DNA from: Combretum micranthum
Lineage: Eukaryota > Streptophyta > Magnoliopsida > Myrtales > Combretaceae
Direction: 5' to 3'
Length of the DNA stretch: 64,000 bases
NCBI GenBank assembly: GCA_024138025.1
Contig: JAMXBD010000012.1
Span: forward strand, 2,976,001 to 3,040,000
The first letter of the stretch is position 1. Each line of letters opens with the position of its first letter. A model generated the notes under the pieces. It worked only from the letters and a program-made list of their open reading frames with translations, searched no databases and was not told where the DNA came from. The translations under genes were made by a program, and so were the position numbers. Below, piece after piece: positions 62,139 through 64,000 of the stretch.

Positions 62139-63407
62139 AATACCTTATCATCCACCATACCAAGTACATCATTACCTTGGTTATTGCTTATGAGTTTAGG
62201 CTTAGAAATTACAAATGGAATAAACAATAATTGACTTTAATTGTTTTCTGCATGTGTTTGGCTGAGTTTAGTGGATCGGGAGTATTGGTGTTACTAGGAC
62301 GGCACCCTAATAATCTGTGTGTGTCGTTGTCTCAAGTGAAGTTGCACATAGAGAGAATCCTAGCAGACTAAGAGTTGTACAAGTACAGTATCAAGGTATT
62401 AAGGAGTACCCAACAACTATATAAAGTAACTATATATTTATAAATATATGTTTGTTATGAAGTCATGAGTTACTCTAGGTTTAGGGCTAGTTGCAAGTAT
62501 TGATTACCTAACTAATTTAAAGACAATAATTTATGGTTGTTACATTAATTGCTATGTAATATGTGGATCAAGTTGTTTGTTCACGTGTATGTGGGTATGG
62601 TTTTGGCGTATTGGGCCTTGTATTCGTTCCTTTTTATCTTTTCAGGATCAAGTGAGGAGCCTATAGTATTTGATCTATCAAATTATGATATATATATATA
62701 TATATATAGATGGACTACGGGGGTGACGTTAGTGGTGCAGATTATCCAACAAATTCGTAATCATGGACTTTTGTAATGTTGGACTATTGATTTTTTTTTT
62801 AAGAATTTATTAAATGTTTTGGTTCATGCAAAGATTAAGTTTCTTTCTCATCTTTAGGTTAGCTCTAGGTTGACTTTCAGTAATGGTGACTATATTTTAA
62901 AATATCATTTGCAATTATGACCATTGATGAGACAATCTTTAATGTGAGTTGGAAGTATTTAATGTTTTTGTCGATCATAGCAAGTATTTGAGCCTTAGTG
63001 TATCCCTATCTTATGGTGATAAGTGAGAGGCTAATAACATGCTAATTTAATGACGTTGCATATGTATGTCTATATATATTTCTAAATTATTTGAAGTTAT
63101 AGATGTAGACCAATGACCTTATAATTTAATAGCATTAAAACTGATTTTTCTAGTAGAAATAACTAGATTCCAATCTTCTAGCCTAATGTAATTAAATATA
63201 TATATAATATATATATAAGTGTAGAATATTATTTAAGTGAAAGGAGGAAAGTTATTACATTAATGCAATCACTGTATTTGACATTGAAAAAAAAATATTT
63301 TTCTAAATATAATGTGAAATCAAATATTTAAACTTTTGAGATATGTTAAGCACAAGAATTGCAAATGCTCAAATCACTATTATTATTATTATTATATTAT
63401 TATTATT
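62139..63407. other. Spacer between inverted duplication arms
   Basis: AT-rich with no recognised gene. It contains an (AT)n microsatellite at 62,690-62,708 and a degenerate (TAT)n run at 63,379-63,420 that partly overlaps the right arm. The reading frames present are short and without family resemblance. Confidence 0.5.
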
Positions 63408-64000
63408 ATATTATTATTATGCCAACACCACTAATATTATTCAAAGAAAAGGGTATAAAATTACCAAATCATGGAAATAGTGGATGATAAGGTACTTATA
63501 CATAAATTATAATTTGAATAATATTTATAATTTATATTTGAAAAAGAATTTCTTTTTTCTAGGTAATTACAAACTAAATAATTAACCTTTTGTAACATTA
63601 TTAATACTTTTATATTTTACAATAATATGGATTCTCATATAGAGGTGGACATACGGCCTAGTGGGCCTAACCAGGCCGTTTTAACCTGCTTTTAAATAGG
63701 CTAGAATTCTAGGCTAGGACTGGCTGGGTCGCTTTGGCATGCAGGCTAAACAGGCCAGCTGAGATAGCATATTGGCCAAAATGAATTTATTTTCTATATT
63801 TTTGAATTTTTATTTTTTTATGTTCGTTTTTGTTAAAATTAGAATATTTATATATTTTAGGGTTTTATATATATTAACGATTAATTTTAATGCTATTTTG
63901 ACTACTTATATATATAAATGATTTATTGGATATTATATTACATTTAAATCAATAAATATATACTTAAAAAACGTTACAATGCTTATGGTGCTTGTATCAA
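63408..64000. repeat. Right arm of the inverted duplication (cut by window edge)
   Basis: This is the inverse of 61,865-62,138 and then of 57,090-57,417. It includes TTCTCATA (63,632-63,639), the inverted target duplication, and a second hAT copy starting TAGAGGTGGACATA at 63,640, uninterrupted here because it lacks the F LTR. The arm runs past the window end. Confidence 0.85.

Overview
The window is plant nuclear DNA, probably from a eudicot. It is AT-rich, has no bacterial-style gene packing, and is filled with decayed Ty3/gypsy and Ty1/copia LTR retrotransposons, hAT-type elements and foldback elements. The one host gene I can support is a papain-family cysteine protease on the minus strand (19,749-21,790). 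It has two exons and resembles senescence-associated SAG39/SAG12-type proteases. Its intron sits at the family's usual place, next to the active-site Cys, but exon 1 carries a one-base deletion, so it may be a pseudogene or a sequence error. Almost every other ORF above 60 codons is chance or retroelement debris.

Layout. 1-3,308: gag-protease end, primer-binding site and 5' LTR of a minus-strand Athila-like element that runs off the left edge. 3,309-10,812: chromovirus-type LTR debris in both orientations, interrupted by an Athila-like solo LTR (6,086-10,324, TSD ATTGT), itself interrupted by a Tat-type solo LTR (6,904-9,519, TSD AATTC) carrying a 28-bp minisatellite. 12,747-19,382: hAT-type elements, one with a MITE inside it and one with an Athila-like solo LTR inside it (17,345-19,218, TSD ACAGG), plus a 1.07-kb foldback. 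19.6-21.9 kb: the protease gene. 26,425 to about 29,300: a chromovirus-like LTR holding two arrays of short hairpins. 32,681-46,303: a Tekay/Del-like element keeping only the integrase-chromodomain end of pol; its 3' LTR was hit by a very long solo LTR of a family called F here (37,259-45,822), which was hit by an inverted F copy (38,639-42,372). 46.3-56.8 kb: more Athila-like LTRs, a Reina-like integrase split by a copia-type solo LTR (48,599-50,220, TSD CTTTC), and further fragments. 56,854-61,908: a hAT element (TSD TATGAGAA) holding a third F solo LTR (57,418-61,864, TSD AAAAT), which holds a Tat-type fragment with a 32-bp tandem repeat. 61.9-64 kb: an inverted duplicate of that hAT end and its flank, cut by the right edge.

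System-level reading. Nothing here works as a gene cluster. The history is layers of insertion followed by LTR-LTR recombination (at least seven solo LTRs with recognisable target-site duplications) and C-to-T decay. The most unusual signal is that several unrelated LTR families carry arrays of short palindromes downstream of, or near, their promoter and leader. Within an array the hairpin stems differ but keep pairing. The clearest case is 27,301-27,409. The LTR family letters (F, G, H, J, K, M) are labels for this report only.
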